A DNA stretch of 64,000 bases, from the NCBI GenBank assembly GCA_000720375.1, contig JOAA01000016.1:272829-336828 (forward strand). Reading direction: 5' to 3'. Below are positions 55,694 through 64,000 of this stretch, piece by piece. The notes under the pieces are model-generated. The model had not been told where the DNA came from, did no database searches, and worked only from the letters and a program-made list of their open reading frames with translations. Source of the stretch: Rhodococcus rhodnii. GTDB taxonomy: Bacteria > Actinomycetota > Actinomycetes > Mycobacteriales > Pseudonocardiaceae. A program made the translations under genes and the position numbers. The first letter of the stretch is position 1. The number at the start of each line of letters is the position of its first letter.

Positions 55694-56116
55694 TCAGTAG
55701 TACCCGTCGACGGGGATCTTGGCCTCGTCGTAGAGGTGCGGTCCGTCGGTCGGCACTGCGGGGAATCCGCCACCGGACGTCTTCAACCCGTCGAGCTGCT
55801 CGGCCGACAGCGCGAACACCACGTGTCCGATCCCGGAGCGAGCCAGCGCGCCCGCGCACATCCCGCACGGTTCGCAGCTGGTGTACATCGTGGTCCCGGC
55901 GGCGGTGGCGGCGTCCAGCGACTGGGCGGCCCAGCGGGCCAGTTTCAGCTCCGGGTGGGCGGTGATGTCGTTGTCGGTGAGGCTGGAGTTGCGTTCCTCC
56001 GCCAGCACAGCGCCGTCCGGCCCGACCAGGAGCGACCCGAACGGCGGGTTCCCGCCCGCCCGTGCTTCGGCCGCGAGTGCGATCGCTCGCCTGAGGTGGT
56101 CTTGGTTCACCGTCAC
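55694..56116 (-). CDS. Cytidine/deoxycytidylate-deaminase-fold nucleoside deaminase
   Basis: A 140-residue zinc deaminase with the paired motifs HPE (His54, Glu56) and PCGMC (Cys84, Cys87) that bind zinc and carry the proton shuttle. The pattern TSCEPCGMCAGALARSGIG is closest to guanine deaminases or tRNA adenosine deaminase-like proteins; the base cannot be decided by eye. The GTG start at 56116 overlaps a TGA of an upstream truncated frame (GTGA), so an upstream cistron once preceded it or still does. Confidence 0.85.
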   Translation of the reverse strand: MTVNQDHLRRAIALAAEARAGGNPPFGSLLVGPDGAVLAEERNSSLTDNDITAHPELKLARWAAQSLDAATAAGTTMYTSCEPCGMCAGALARSGIGHVVFALSAEQLDGLKTSGGGFPAVPTDGPHLYDEAKIPVDGYY

Positions 56117-56205
56117 CGCAACTCCTTGCGTACCGCGGCCTGTGCGTGCCAGGCGATTTCCGGGTGCCGCGTCTCCTCCGGATCACCGACCAACCGGTCC
56201 AGCAC
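56113..56205 (-). pseudogene. Truncated reading frame coupled to the deaminase gene
   Basis: From GTG 56205 to TGA 56113 the minus strand encodes 30 residues (VLDRLVGDPEETRHPEIAWH, then AQAAVRKELR) with normal coding composition. Its stop overlaps the deaminase start (GTGA), the usual sign of two genuine adjacent genes. Upstream, an in-frame stop and the repeat array begin at once, so no N-terminal part remains. It looks like the 3' end of a gene whose body has been lost or replaced by repeats. Confidence 0.45.
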
Positions 56206-56485
56206 ACCAGCGTGCGCCGGATCCCCGGATCTTCACAGCGTGCGCTGGATTCTCCCGGATCTTCACCGGCGTGCCCCGGATCCACCAGGCCTTCACCAGC
56301 GTGCGCCGGATTCCCCGGACCTTCACCCCCGCGTGCGCCGGACCTCGGCCAACCTCCACCCCCGCCTGCGCCAGCTTCCCCCGTACCTTCACTCCCAACC
56401 TGCGCCGGATTCCCCTGGACCCTTATCCCGCGTGCACCGGATCCCGCCGGACCTTCACCAGCGTGCGCCGGATGCTCTCGGACCT
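56205..56485. repeat. Degenerate tandem array, unit about 30 bp
   Basis: About nine imperfect copies of a 28-34 bp unit follow one another. On the minus strand the unit reads roughly GTGAAGGTCCGGGGAATC then CGGCGCACGCTG. Copies near 56205, 56293 and 56458 are the best preserved. The spacing varies and there are no unique spacers, so it is not a CRISPR array. The array sits exactly between a truncated frame (ending 56205) and a small ORF whose stop is at 56484-56486. Confidence 0.8.
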
Positions 56486-56633
56486 ACTGTCTGGCCACGC
56501 CGGGGATCGGCCGACCCTGCGACGGCAGCGGGTCGACCAGCCCTGTGGCCCGCGCGCGCTCGACTTCTTCGCTCAACGTTGGGAAGGCGCTGGAGGTTCC
56601 GGACTGGGCGATCTTGGTCTGAGGGGTTGACAA
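56484..56633 (-). CDS. Possible 49-residue ORF or gene fragment after mazG
   Basis: From TTG 56633 to TAG 56484 the minus strand encodes 49 residues (STPQTKIAQSGTSSAFPTLS, then EEVERARATGLVDPLPSQGR) with good coding composition. It begins 2 bases after the mazG stop and ends exactly where the repeat array begins. There is no ribosome binding site of its own, so it would depend on reinitiation after mazG. It may be a small gene or the N-terminal remnant of a gene disrupted by the repeats. No family is recognised. Confidence 0.4.
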   Translation of the reverse strand: MSTPQTKIAQSGTSSAFPTLSEEVERARATGLVDPLPSQGRPIPGVARQ

Positions 56634-56635
56634 AG

Positions 56636-57331
56636 TCAGTGGGGCCAGTGTTGGCGCCATTGGTCCGCGGTTAAGGCGGATGGGTCGAGGCCGGCGTCTT
56701 TCGCGGCGCGCTCGGCGGTTCGGACGTCCTCGGCGAATTTTCGGGCTACGGCGCGGACGTCGCCCTCGGGTTCTTCGCCGGCGATCTTGGCGCGGGCGGC
56801 GGTTGCGAAGAGTTGCTCCGCTGGGCTGTCGCCGGAGGGCAGGAGGTCTGCGGGGAATCCGGCGCGGGCGGTGCGTTGGGCGAGTTTTGCGGCGAGGGCG
56901 AGGGCGGGCGCGCCGAGGGCGACGCCGTCGATGCTGGATTCGCGCTTCTTCTCGTCCTGCTTGAGTTCTTCCCAGCGCTTTTCCTGGGTCGCCGAGTCGC
57001 GGACGGCTGGGTCTGTTGCGAAGACGTGTGGGTGGCGGCCGATCAGTTTCGCGGACAGGACCGAAGCGACGTCGTCGATGTCGAACGGGTCGCTTGGGTC
57101 TTCCTGCGCGACTCGGGCGTGGAACAGGACTTGCAGCAGTACGTCGCCGAGTTCTTCACGCAACGCCGTGCGGTCGCCGTCCTCGATCGCTTCGATCAGC
57201 TCGAAGCATTCCTCGATCAGGTACTGCCGCAACGACTCGTGGGTCTGTTCGGCGTCCCATGGGCAGCCGCCCGGTGAGCGGAGGCGGTCCATCACCGCCA
57301 CCGCTTCGAGCAACTTCTCGCCTGGTGTCAC
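56636..57331 (-). CDS. mazG: Nucleoside triphosphate pyrophosphohydrolase MazG
   Basis: A 231-residue all-alpha NTP pyrophosphohydrolase that hydrolyses (often abnormal) nucleoside triphosphates. The metal-binding pattern is present in EECFELIEAI and EELGDVLLQVLFHARVAQE near residues 40-75, preceded by the family start LRSPGGCPWDAEQTHESL. It is shorter than double-domain E. coli MazG, as in mycobacteria. The GTG start at 57331 overlaps the stop of the SurA-like lipoprotein gene. The order mfd-lipoprotein-mazG matches mycobacterial mfd-mazG with one added gene. Confidence 0.9.
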   Translation of the reverse strand: MTPGEKLLEAVAVMDRLRSPGGCPWDAEQTHESLRQYLIEECFELIEAIEDGDRTALREELGDVLLQVLFHARVAQEDPSDPFDIDDVASVLSAKLIGRHPHVFATDPAVRDSATQEKRWEELKQDEKKRESSIDGVALGAPALALAAKLAQRTARAGFPADLLPSGDSPAEQLFATAARAKIAGEEPEGDVRAVARKFAEDVRTAERAAKDAGLDPSALTADQWRQHWPH

Positions 57332-58287
57332 GGCTTCGTCGCGGCGGCTTGGTGCACTGTGCTGACCACCGCGGCCTCCTCACCGGAGACGACCCGCAGG
57401 TTGATCGGGTCCCACGTGCCGAAGCGCGGGTTGGGCTCGATCCGGGTCTTCAGCGCCACGTCCATCAGCTGCGCCTGGCCGACCTGGGCCAGTTGCATCA
57501 GCGGGATCTGGCTGGCGTCGAACCCGGCCGGCTGCGCCGCGGTCTGCCTGGCCTTCAGGTAGAACACGACGTACCCGCCCTGCTCACCGCCGAGCCGCGT
57601 CGCGACCACCGAGCCGACGGGGACGTTGAACAGCGGCGTGCCGGCAAGCTGCAGCAGTTGCGACGGGTCCTGGACGGTCGCCGGGCTCTGCGTCTGGTTG
57701 ATGATCGCGTCCTGCTGCGGGTTGGGCGTTGCCTGCATCAACGCGGCAGACTGCGTCGGGTCCGCGGCGATCTTGCGGGCCAGTTCGCGTGCGTCGTCGA
57801 AGTTCTGCGGGAACGCCGCGTCGAACGTGATCGCGGCGCGGCCGATCGCGCGGCGGCCCAGCTCGACCAGCATCAACCGGTAGCGCGCGATCTCCTTGGC
57901 TGGGAACGCGGCGTCCACGATCGACTGGAACGGGTCGCCCTGCGTCGCCTCTGGCCCGGTCAGCTGCGGGATCGCCTGCTCGGCCAGTGCATCGGGGATC
58001 TGGATGCCCTCGCGCTGCGCGGTTTCGGCGATCAGCTGGTGGACCGCCTGTTGCGTGACGATGCCGCGCGAGACCTGGTCCAGCTTGTGCTGGCGGGCCT
58101 GCTCCTGCGCGCCCTGGTTGGTGGCCAGCAGATCGGTCAGCGTTCGCTGGATCTGCTCGACCGTGGACACCTTCACGTCACCGACGGTCAAAGCGACCTT
58201 CGGGTCGCCCTGACCTGCACTGCAACCGGCCACGAGCAGGGCCGTTGCGGTGATCATCCCGATTGAGCGGCGCATGGCAGTCGTCAC
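57328..58287 (-). CDS. SurA-like peptidyl-prolyl isomerase-type lipoprotein
   Basis: A 319-residue lipoprotein with lipobox LLVAGC (Cys22 counted from the GTG) and a helical domain with VSRGIVTQQAVHQLIAETAQ and EGIQIPDALAEQAI, as in the SurA N-terminal family of chaperones. The C-terminal part (GEQGGYVVFYLKARQ) may be a reduced parvulin-like domain. It would act on the outer face of the membrane in protein folding; that role is inferred. The GTG start at 58287 follows GAGAGG; an ATG four codons on is the alternative. It lies 28 bases after mfd and overlaps mazG. Confidence 0.78.
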   Translation of the reverse strand: MTTAMRRSIGMITATALLVAGCSAGQGDPKVALTVGDVKVSTVEQIQRTLTDLLATNQGAQEQARQHKLDQVSRGIVTQQAVHQLIAETAQREGIQIPDALAEQAIPQLTGPEATQGDPFQSIVDAAFPAKEIARYRLMLVELGRRAIGRAAITFDAAFPQNFDDARELARKIAADPTQSAALMQATPNPQQDAIINQTQSPATVQDPSQLLQLAGTPLFNVPVGSVVATRLGGEQGGYVVFYLKARQTAAQPAGFDASQIPLMQLAQVGQAQLMDVALKTRIEPNPRFGTWDPINLRVVSGEEAAVVSTVHQAAATKP

Positions 58288-58315
58288 AGTGGCAAGCCTC
58301 TCATAGGCGATGTTG

Positions 58316-61300
58316 TCACCCGACTGGGGCCGGGGCGATCACGAGGCTCGCCAGGAAGTCCGTACACCACTTGAGAAGTTCCTGGTCACGCAGCTGTGGC
58401 GCACCGATCCGGCCACCGGCTGGTCCCTCGGTCGGGCGAGGCACCGTCACGGTGTTCGTAACCGCTTTGTAGTTCGCCTTCGGGTGCAGCCGCTTGAGCC
58501 GGACGAGCTGCGAGTCGCGCAGGTCCAACGGGGTGAACCGGATCGACGCGCCCTGGGTGGTGACCTCGGTGACGCCGTGTTTACGGCAGGTCTGGCGGAA
58601 TCCGGCCACCGCGAAGAGCCGCTCGACCGGCAGCGGCGGCGCGCCGTAGCGGTCTTTGAGCTCCTCCATCACTCCGGCGAGCTCATCGGCGTCACGTGCC
58701 GCGGCGATCTTGCGGTACGCCTCGAGACGCAACCGCTCGCCCGGCACGTAGTCGTGCGGGATGTGCGCGTCGACCGGCAGGTCCACGCGGACCTCGGCCA
58801 GCTCCTCCTCGCCTTCCGGCGCGTCGGCGCCCGCGTGCTTGCGGAACGCCTCGACGGCCTCGCCGACGAGCCGGACATAGAGGTCGAAGCCGACGCCCGC
58901 GATGTGCCCGGACTGCTCGGCGCCGAGGATGTTGCCCGCGCCGCGGATCTCCAGGTCCTTCATGGCCACCGCCATACCCGCGCCGAGTTCGGTGTTCTGC
59001 GCGATGGTCGCGAGCCGGTCGTGCGCGGTCTCGGTGAGCGGCGCCTCCGGCGGGTACAGGAAGTACGCGTATCCGCGCTCGCGACCACGGCCAACCCGGC
59101 CGCGCAGCTGGTGCAGCTGAGCAAGGCCGAGGAGGTCGCCGCGTTCGACGATCAACGTGTTGGCGTTGGAGATGTCCAGGCCCGTTTCGACGATCGTGGT
59201 GGACACGAGCACGTCGTGCTCGCGTTCCCAGAAGCCCTGGATGATCTTCTCGAGGCGGTCCTCGTTCATCTGGCCGTGCGCGGTGACCACGCGCGCCTCG
59301 GGCACGAGCTCACGGATCCGCTTGGCGGCGCGCTCGATCGACGAGACCCGGTTGTGCACGAAGAACACCTGGCCGTCACGCAGCAACTCACGCCTGATGG
59401 CGGCGGCGACCTGCTTCTCGTCGTATCCCCCGACATAGGTCAGGATCGGGTGCCTGTCCTCGGGCGGGGTGAGGATCGTGGACATCTCACGGATGCCCGC
59501 GAGCGACATTTCCAGCGTGCGCGGGATCGGCGTCGCCGACATGGTCAGCACGTCCACGTGCGTGCGCAGTGCCTTGATGTGTTCCTTGTGCTCGACGCCG
59601 AAGCGCTGCTCCTCGTCGACGATCACCAGGCCGAGGTCCTTGTAGCGGATTCCGGTCTGCAGCAGGCGGTGCGTGCCGATGACGATGTCGACTTCGCCAT
59701 CCGCGAGGCCGGCGATGGTCTTCTCGGACTCCATCGGATCGGTGAACCGGGACAGACCCTTGACCGTCACCGGGAATGACCGCATGCGCTCGGCGAACGT
59801 GTTCAGGTGCTGCTGCGCGAGCAGGGTCGTCGGGACGAGCACGACGACCTGCTTGCCGTCCTGTACCGCCTTGAACGCGGCCCGGACCGCGATCTCGGTC
59901 TTGCCGTAGCCGACGTCACCACAGATCACGCGGTCCATCGGGACGCCGCGTTCCATGTCCGCCTTGACCTCGTCGATCGCGGCCATCTGGTCGACGGTCT
60001 CGGTGAACGGGAACGCGTCCTCCAGCTCACGCTGCCACGGCGTGTCCGATCCGAACGCGTGCCCCGGCGCGGACTGCCGGGCCGCGTAGAGCTGCACGAG
60101 CTCGGCCGCGATCTGCTTGACTGCCTTGCGTGCCTTGGCTTTCGTGTTCTTCCAGTCCGACCCGCCGAGCTTGTTGAGCGTCGGCAGCTCGCCGCCGACA
60201 TAGCGGGAGACCTCGTCGAGCTGGTCGGTCGGCACGAAGAGCCGGTCTCCCGGCTGGCCACGCTTCGATGACGCGTACTCCAGCACGAGGTATTCACGGG
60301 TCGCGCCCGCGACCGTGCGCTGGACCATCTCGATGTACTTGCCGATGCCGTGCTGCTCGTGCACTACGTAGTCGCCGGTCTTGAGCGCCAACGGGTCGAC
60401 GGCGTTGCGCCGCCGGGACGGCATCTTGGCCGACATGTCCTTTGTGGACGTTCCGTGCCGTCCGCCGGTCAGGTCGGTCTCGGTCAGCACGACCAATGCG
60501 GACTCAGGCGCGGTGAAGCCGTCTTCCAACGCACCACGTACGACCGTGACCACGCCACGCTCGGGCGCCTCGGTGAGCCCATCCGACGCGAACCGCGCCG
60601 GGACATCAGCCTCGCCGAGCTGCTCAACCGCACGCTGCGCCGTACCTGAACCAGGCACAACCAGGACAGCGGCGCCGCCAGCGGCCGTGTGTGCGCGCAG
60701 GTCGGTAAACGCGCGCTCGATGTCGCCGCGGTACGAGTCGACCGGCTTGATGCCGAGGGACAGCACGTCCGGCGAGCCCGTGAGCTGGCTCAACGTCCAC
60801 CAGCGACGGCCCGTTTCGCGGGCGTGCGTGACGACCTCGCCCAGCTCGCGGTACGCCGACGCACCGAGATCGATCGGGGCCTTGCCACCGCCGGCCGCGG
60901 CCATCCACGAGGCCTCGAGGAACTCCTGACCAGTGCGAACGAGATCGTGCGCCCGCGTGCGGATCTTCTCCGGGTCGACCACGAGCACGTGCGAACCGTC
61001 CGGCAGGACGTCGGTGAGCAGCTCAAGCTCGCCGACGCAGAGCACCGGGATCAGCGCCTCCATGCCCTCGACCGGGATGCCGCCGGAGAGCTTGGTCAGC
61101 ATCTCGGCCAGGTGCGCGTCGGTCGCGTGCTCGGTCGCCAGGTCGGCCGCCCGTCGCTTCACGTCCTCGGTGAGCAGCAGCTCACGGCACGGCGGCGCGG
61201 TCACCTCGCTGACCTTGGTCGGCAGCGAGCGCTGGTCGGCCACGGCGAACGGCCGGATCTCGCTGACCTCGTCGCCCCAGAACTCGACGCGGTACGGGTG

Positions 61301-61873
61301 CTCGGCGGTCGGCGGGAAGAGGTCGAGGATGCCGCCGCGCACCGCGAACTCGCCGCGCTTCTCGACCATGTCGACGCGGGTGTACGCGAGCACCACAAGC
61401 CGCTCGATCAGCTCGTCGAAGTCGTGCTCCTCGCCGGTCGTGAGGCGCACGGGCGCGAGCTCGCCCAGGCCAGGCGCCATCGGCTGGATCAGGCTGCGCA
61501 CGGTCGAGACGATGACCTTGATCGGCGGCCCTTCCGGGTGCGCCAGCTTGCGCAGGACAGATAGCCGCTGCGCGACCGTGTCAGCACGCGGTGACAACCG
61601 CTCGTGCGGCAACGTCTCCCACGAAGGGAATGCCGCGACGGCGTCCTTACCGAGCAAATCCCCCAAAGCGGCTGTTAAGTCGTCGGCCTCGCGGCCCGTC
61701 GCGGTCACCGCGAGGACCGTCGAGTGGGCAGCGAGCGTCGCGGCCACCACCGGGCGCACCGCGGGCGGGCCTTCGAGTTCGTACACCGGCGCGCCAGCGG
61801 CTTCGGCGACAGCCGTGACCGCGGGATCAGCGGACAGGCCGGCCAGCAGACCAGTCAGCGGAGCGTGAGTCAC
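58316..61873 (-). CDS. mfd: Transcription-repair coupling factor Mfd
   Basis: An 1185-residue ATP-driven translocase that removes RNA polymerase stalled at DNA damage and recruits UvrA. The N-terminal UvrB-like region has [20 protein letters not shown]. The RNA polymerase-interacting domain contains [19 protein letters not shown]. The translocase has Walker [13 protein letters not shown], Walker [25 protein letters not shown] and the TRG region with LRGRVGRG. The C-terminal domain is complete. GTG 61873 follows AAGGGGAAG and gives the usual start (THAPLTGLL); upstream sequence is not used. Adjacent mazG and chaperone genes form one unit with it. Confidence 0.95.
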   Translation of the reverse strand: MTHAPLTGLLAGLSADPAVTAVAEAAGAPVYELEGPPAVRPVVAATLAAHSTVLAVTATGREADDLTAALGDLLGKDAVAAFPSWETLPHERLSPRADTVAQRLSVLRKLAHPEGPPIKVIVSTVRSLIQPMAPGLGELAPVRLTTGEEHDFDELIERLVVLAYTRVDMVEKRGEFAVRGGILDLFPPTAEHPYRVEFWGDEVSEIRPFAVADQRSLPTKVSEVTAPPCRELLLTEDVKRRAADLATEHATDAHLAEMLTKLSGGIPVEGMEALIPVLCVGELELLTDVLPDGSHVLVVDPEKIRTRAHDLVRTGQEFLEASWMAAAGGGKAPIDLGASAYRELGEVVTHARETGRRWWTLSQLTGSPDVLSLGIKPVDSYRGDIERAFTDLRAHTAAGGAAVLVVPGSGTAQRAVEQLGEADVPARFASDGLTEAPERGVVTVVRGALEDGFTAPESALVVLTETDLTGGRHGTSTKDMSAKMPSRRRNAVDPLALKTGDYVVHEQHGIGKYIEMVQRTVAGATREYLVLEYASSKRGQPGDRLFVPTDQLDEVSRYVGGELPTLNKLGGSDWKNTKAKARKAVKQIAAELVQLYAARQSAPGHAFGSDTPWQRELEDAFPFTETVDQMAAIDEVKADMERGVPMDRVICGDVGYGKTEIAVRAAFKAVQDGKQVVVLVPTTLLAQQHLNTFAERMRSFPVTVKGLSRFTDPMESEKTIAGLADGEVDIVIGTHRLLQTGIRYKDLGLVIVDEEQRFGVEHKEHIKALRTHVDVLTMSATPIPRTLEMSLAGIREMSTILTPPEDRHPILTYVGGYDEKQVAAAIRRELLRDGQVFFVHNRVSSIERAAKRIRELVPEARVVTAHGQMNEDRLEKIIQGFWEREHDVLVSTTIVETGLDISNANTLIVERGDLLGLAQLHQLRGRVGRGRERGYAYFLYPPEAPLTETAHDRLATIAQNTELGAGMAVAMKDLEIRGAGNILGAEQSGHIAGVGFDLYVRLVGEAVEAFRKHAGADAPEGEEELAEVRVDLPVDAHIPHDYVPGERLRLEAYRKIAAARDADELAGVMEELKDRYGAPPLPVERLFAVAGFRQTCRKHGVTEVTTQGASIRFTPLDLRDSQLVRLKRLHPKANYKAVTNTVTVPRPTEGPAGGRIGAPQLRDQELLKWCTDFLASLVIAPAPVG

Positions 61874-62077
61874 GGAAGCTTCCCCTTGCCGAAGAGTCGG
61901 ACCCGACAAGCTTACGTCGGCCCACCGACAGTTTTGTTTCGAGCGGGTCTGGCGCCCTACGCCATCTGTCCGAACTTGCGCAACAGTGTGATCGGTTTCC
62001 CTTGCGCGGCGGCAGTCCGGTGGTTACGTTGCGATCTGAACGAGCCGGGGGGCTCGATGACACTGGGGGATTACCGG

Positions 62078-63136
62078 GTGAGACGTGCCCTAATTTGTGC
62101 TGCCTGCATTATGGCGTCCTTCTCGGTGGCAGCACCCGTTGCTGCCTACGCGGGACCGTCCGTGACGATCAACGCAGAACAGCCGTCAGACGACTGGATC
62201 TGGGTGAGATACCTGGCCAGCGCGCATCCGTACAGCACTGTGCGGACCGCAGCGTGGTCCGCATTGGTGAGCAGCAATCCCGACGCGGCAATCGCGGCGT
62301 TCCTTGAGTCCGGTTACGACTACGCGGTCGAGCGCGCGCAGCAGCGTCGCGTGCGCAATATGGACTTCATCCGTCGGGTCTACGAGACGACGACGGTGGA
62401 GTACTCGCCCGAGGTCCACAACGAGGCGAAGCGCCTGCTCGGTCCGAACGCGACAGACGCCGAGCGTGAGGCGTTCGTGCGGACCGGTTACGAGTCGGCA
62501 CGGTCACGCGATCGGGTGTATCGCGACGAGATCGGCGCCCAGAAGCAAGCACTTGTTCAGCGGGACCGGGACTTCGTCACGAACCTGGCCACGAACGACC
62601 CGGGTGAGCAGGTGCGGCTGTCCGCGTCCTACGCGGTCCGGGAAGGCGCGACCGACGACGACCTGGTCGAGTTCTTCGCCTACGGCTGGGCGACCGGGTC
62701 CAGGCTGGACCTTGAGGTCTTCCGGATGCGGCACGCAGGCGACAACATGAAGTGGCGCAGCACGATCACGCGTCTGATCGCCGATGCCGAAGCCGCGGAG
62801 GAGGCGGCGAAGCACGCTTCGGAAGAGACCAAGGAGCAGGCCAAGGACGCGGCAACGCGTGCGTGGCAGCAGGTCGGCACGCAGACGCAGCCCGCTCGTT
62901 CGGGCTGGACCGAAGCACAGGACTTCGCCCTGCGCCAGGCCGAGAACTGGCGTGCGGTGCTGGCTGCGGCGCAGGCCGCGCAGGGTCCGAACTGGACGTC
63001 GATCATCGATCCGGCGAAGACGTCGGAGACCGCGTGGCTGGCCGAGCGTGACTCGGCGGCGCAGCAGGCGGCGTACTGGAACGCCCTGCTGCAGCAGGCT
63101 CTCGACGGCGAACAGCGCGTCAAGAACACCCTCTGA
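62078..63136 (+). CDS. Secreted ALF-repeat-type protein
   Basis: A 352-residue secreted protein. GTG 62078 with GGGGGA upstream gives the signal peptide RRALICAACIMASFSVAAPV; ATG 62057 is the alternative start. The mature part contains helical repeats of the ALF type (Ala-Leu-Phe), for example HPYSTVRTAAWSALVSSNPD followed by AFLESGYDYAVERAQ. A long Ala/Glu helix follows (AEAAEEAAKHASEETKEQAK), probably a coiled coil. The function of ALF-repeat proteins is not established. A related gene follows. Confidence 0.78.
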   Translation: MRRALICAACIMASFSVAAPVAAYAGPSVTINAEQPSDDWIWVRYLASAHPYSTVRTAAWSALVSSNPDAAIAAFLESGYDYAVERAQQRRVRNMDFIRRVYETTTVEYSPEVHNEAKRLLGPNATDAEREAFVRTGYESARSRDRVYRDEIGAQKQALVQRDRDFVTNLATNDPGEQVRLSASYAVREGATDDDLVEFFAYGWATGSRLDLEVFRMRHAGDNMKWRSTITRLIADAEAAEEAAKHASEETKEQAKDAATRAWQQVGTQTQPARSGWTEAQDFALRQAENWRAVLAAAQAAQGPNWTSIIDPAKTSETAWLAERDSAAQQAAYWNALLQQALDGEQRVKNTL

Positions 63137-63202
63137 CCTTTTACCGACAAGAGCATTCGCCCGTAGCGGCGATCGCTTTGCCATGCCCAGAAAAGAGAAG
63201 GT

Positions 63203-64000
63203 ATGCGAAGAACAACAGTCCACAGTAGACGTCTGGCACGCGGACTGGTCACCGCCGCGCTCGTCACCGGCCTGATGGCGCCGGTGGCAGCGCACGCGGC
63301 GCCGTCGGACATCCCGCCGGCAGCGGCTTCCCGCAACTCGGAGGCGACCGCGAACGCACCGGCGATCCCGCAGCTGGCCGCCGACCCCGCAGCCACCGCG
63401 GTGCCGGAGTCCACTGAGGTGGAGAAGGTCCGCGCGGTGCGGGCGATCGAGGTCGGCGAGGCGACCGACGAGTGGCTGATGCTGTCGGACAAGAACTTCG
63501 TGTTCCGGGTCTACGACAAGATCAACCCGGACAAGTACCCGCTGACCAAGGCCGAGGCCTACCGGGTCTACAAGATCGTCGTGGACACGCCGGACGCACC
63601 CGATGCGACCGCGTTCATCCGGACCGGTATTCACGACTTCGTCGACCGTGACCACCTCGAATACGCCCGCCGCCAGGAAGAGGCGCGCCAGGCCCGCGAA
63701 GCGCGCCAGAAGGCCGCGGCGTTCGCGGAGATCCCAGCGGACGCGGCGATGCTGGACGGCAACGACCAGAACTTCGTCTACCAGGTGTGGCGTCGTTCGA
63801 CCGGCCCCAAGGTCAAAGAGGGCGCGGTGAACGCGTGGGGCGGCGACGCGGCGGCGTGGAAGACGTTCATCACCACCACGATCTACACGCTGCATCTGGA
63901 AGATCAGCGGGACGCGATCGAGAAGGCCAAGCAGGAAAGCGAAGAAGCCGCGCGGATCTTGGCTGCCAAGCAGGCCAAGAAGAACGCTGCGGCGGTGCTG
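63203..64000 (+). CDS. Secreted ALF-repeat-type protein, second copy (partial)
   Basis: The frame opens at ATG 63203 after AGAGAAGG and stays open to the end of the window, giving 266 codons with no stop. It has a signal peptide (RLARGLVTAALVTGLMAPVA, cut near AHAAP), a Pro/Ala-rich linker, then helical repeats (ATAFIRTGIHDFVDRDHLEY) and an Arg/Gln-rich helix like that of the upstream protein. The shared architecture suggests duplication or a paired function. The C-terminus lies outside the window. Confidence 0.75.
   Translation, partial: MRRTTVHSRRLARGLVTAALVTGLMAPVAAHAAPSDIPPAAASRNSEATANAPAIPQLAADPAATAVPESTEVEKVRAVRAIEVGEATDEWLMLSDKNFVFRVYDKINPDKYPLTKAEAYRVYKIVVDTPDAPDATAFIRTGIHDFVDRDHLEYARRQEEARQAREARQKAAAFAEIPADAAMLDGNDQNFVYQVWRRSTGPKVKEGAVNAWGGDAAAWKTFITTTIYTLHLEDQRDAIEKAKQESEEAARILAAKQAKKNAAAVL

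Noticed and set aside
56205..56485. CRISPR array
   Set aside because: Units are contiguous and degenerate with no unique spacers of constant length, and no cas genes are present.

Overview
The window is high-GC DNA of an actinobacterium. GTG and TTG starts are frequent, start and stop codons often overlap (ATGA or GTGA), and almost every gene has a mycobacterial or Pseudonocardiales-type relative. The gene orders mfd–mazG and eno–ftsB/divIC–DUF501–ppx, an EphD-type fusion, a CtpE-type ATPase, UdgB, type II NADH dehydrogenase and many secreted subtilases point to a Pseudonocardiales-like organism. The genus cannot be fixed from the sequence alone.

Region by region. 1–841: the tail of an unknown gene, then two families of short degenerate repeats. 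842–5267: an alpha/beta hydrolase coupled to an EphD-like epoxide-hydrolase/SDR fusion, a methyltransferase, a MerR regulator and a small membrane protein. 5350–14942: two large paralogous secreted S8 peptidases, then a CtpE-like P-type ATPase. 15445–18298: a zinc-finger membrane protein, an ankyrin protein, an unusual tRNA-like gene (anticodon UAA, short variable loop) and ndh. 18380–22296: a fully overlapping MoxR/DUF58/DUF4129 operon. 22353–25165: a decayed reading frame, UdgB and an S10 peptidase. 25221–34374: an oligopeptide ABC importer (oppA-B-C-D-F) translationally coupled to two secreted S8 proteases. 34525–39785: ppx/gppA, a lytic transglycosylase, DUF501, FtsB/DivIC, enolase and a TPR protein. 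39849–49736: a phosphate-uptake region with a PstS-like protein, a divergent PstB, and an operon pstC–pstA–tethered PstS–844-residue surface protein–sortase-like protein. 49868–51196: a DUF1508-like protein and a second lytic transglycosylase. 51328–56633: tricorn protease, a methyltransferase, a deaminase, gene fragments and a 30-bp-type repeat array. 56636–61873: mazG, a SurA-like lipoprotein and mfd. 62078–64000: two secreted ALF-repeat-type proteins, the second running off the end.

How the genes fit together. The opp–protease operon reads as a scavenging unit: secreted subtilases cut protein outside the cell and the OppABCDF importer takes up the peptides. The phosphate region supplies permease, ATPase and three binding-type proteins. 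Two of these carry a low-complexity spacer and a C-terminal membrane anchor, and they are encoded next to a sortase-fold protein that has lost both its catalytic His and its Cys and contains no cysteine at all. This degenerate-sortase phosphate cluster sits between genes that are neighbours in mycobacteria (lpqU-type transglycosylase and eno). It is the best candidate here for an undescribed system.
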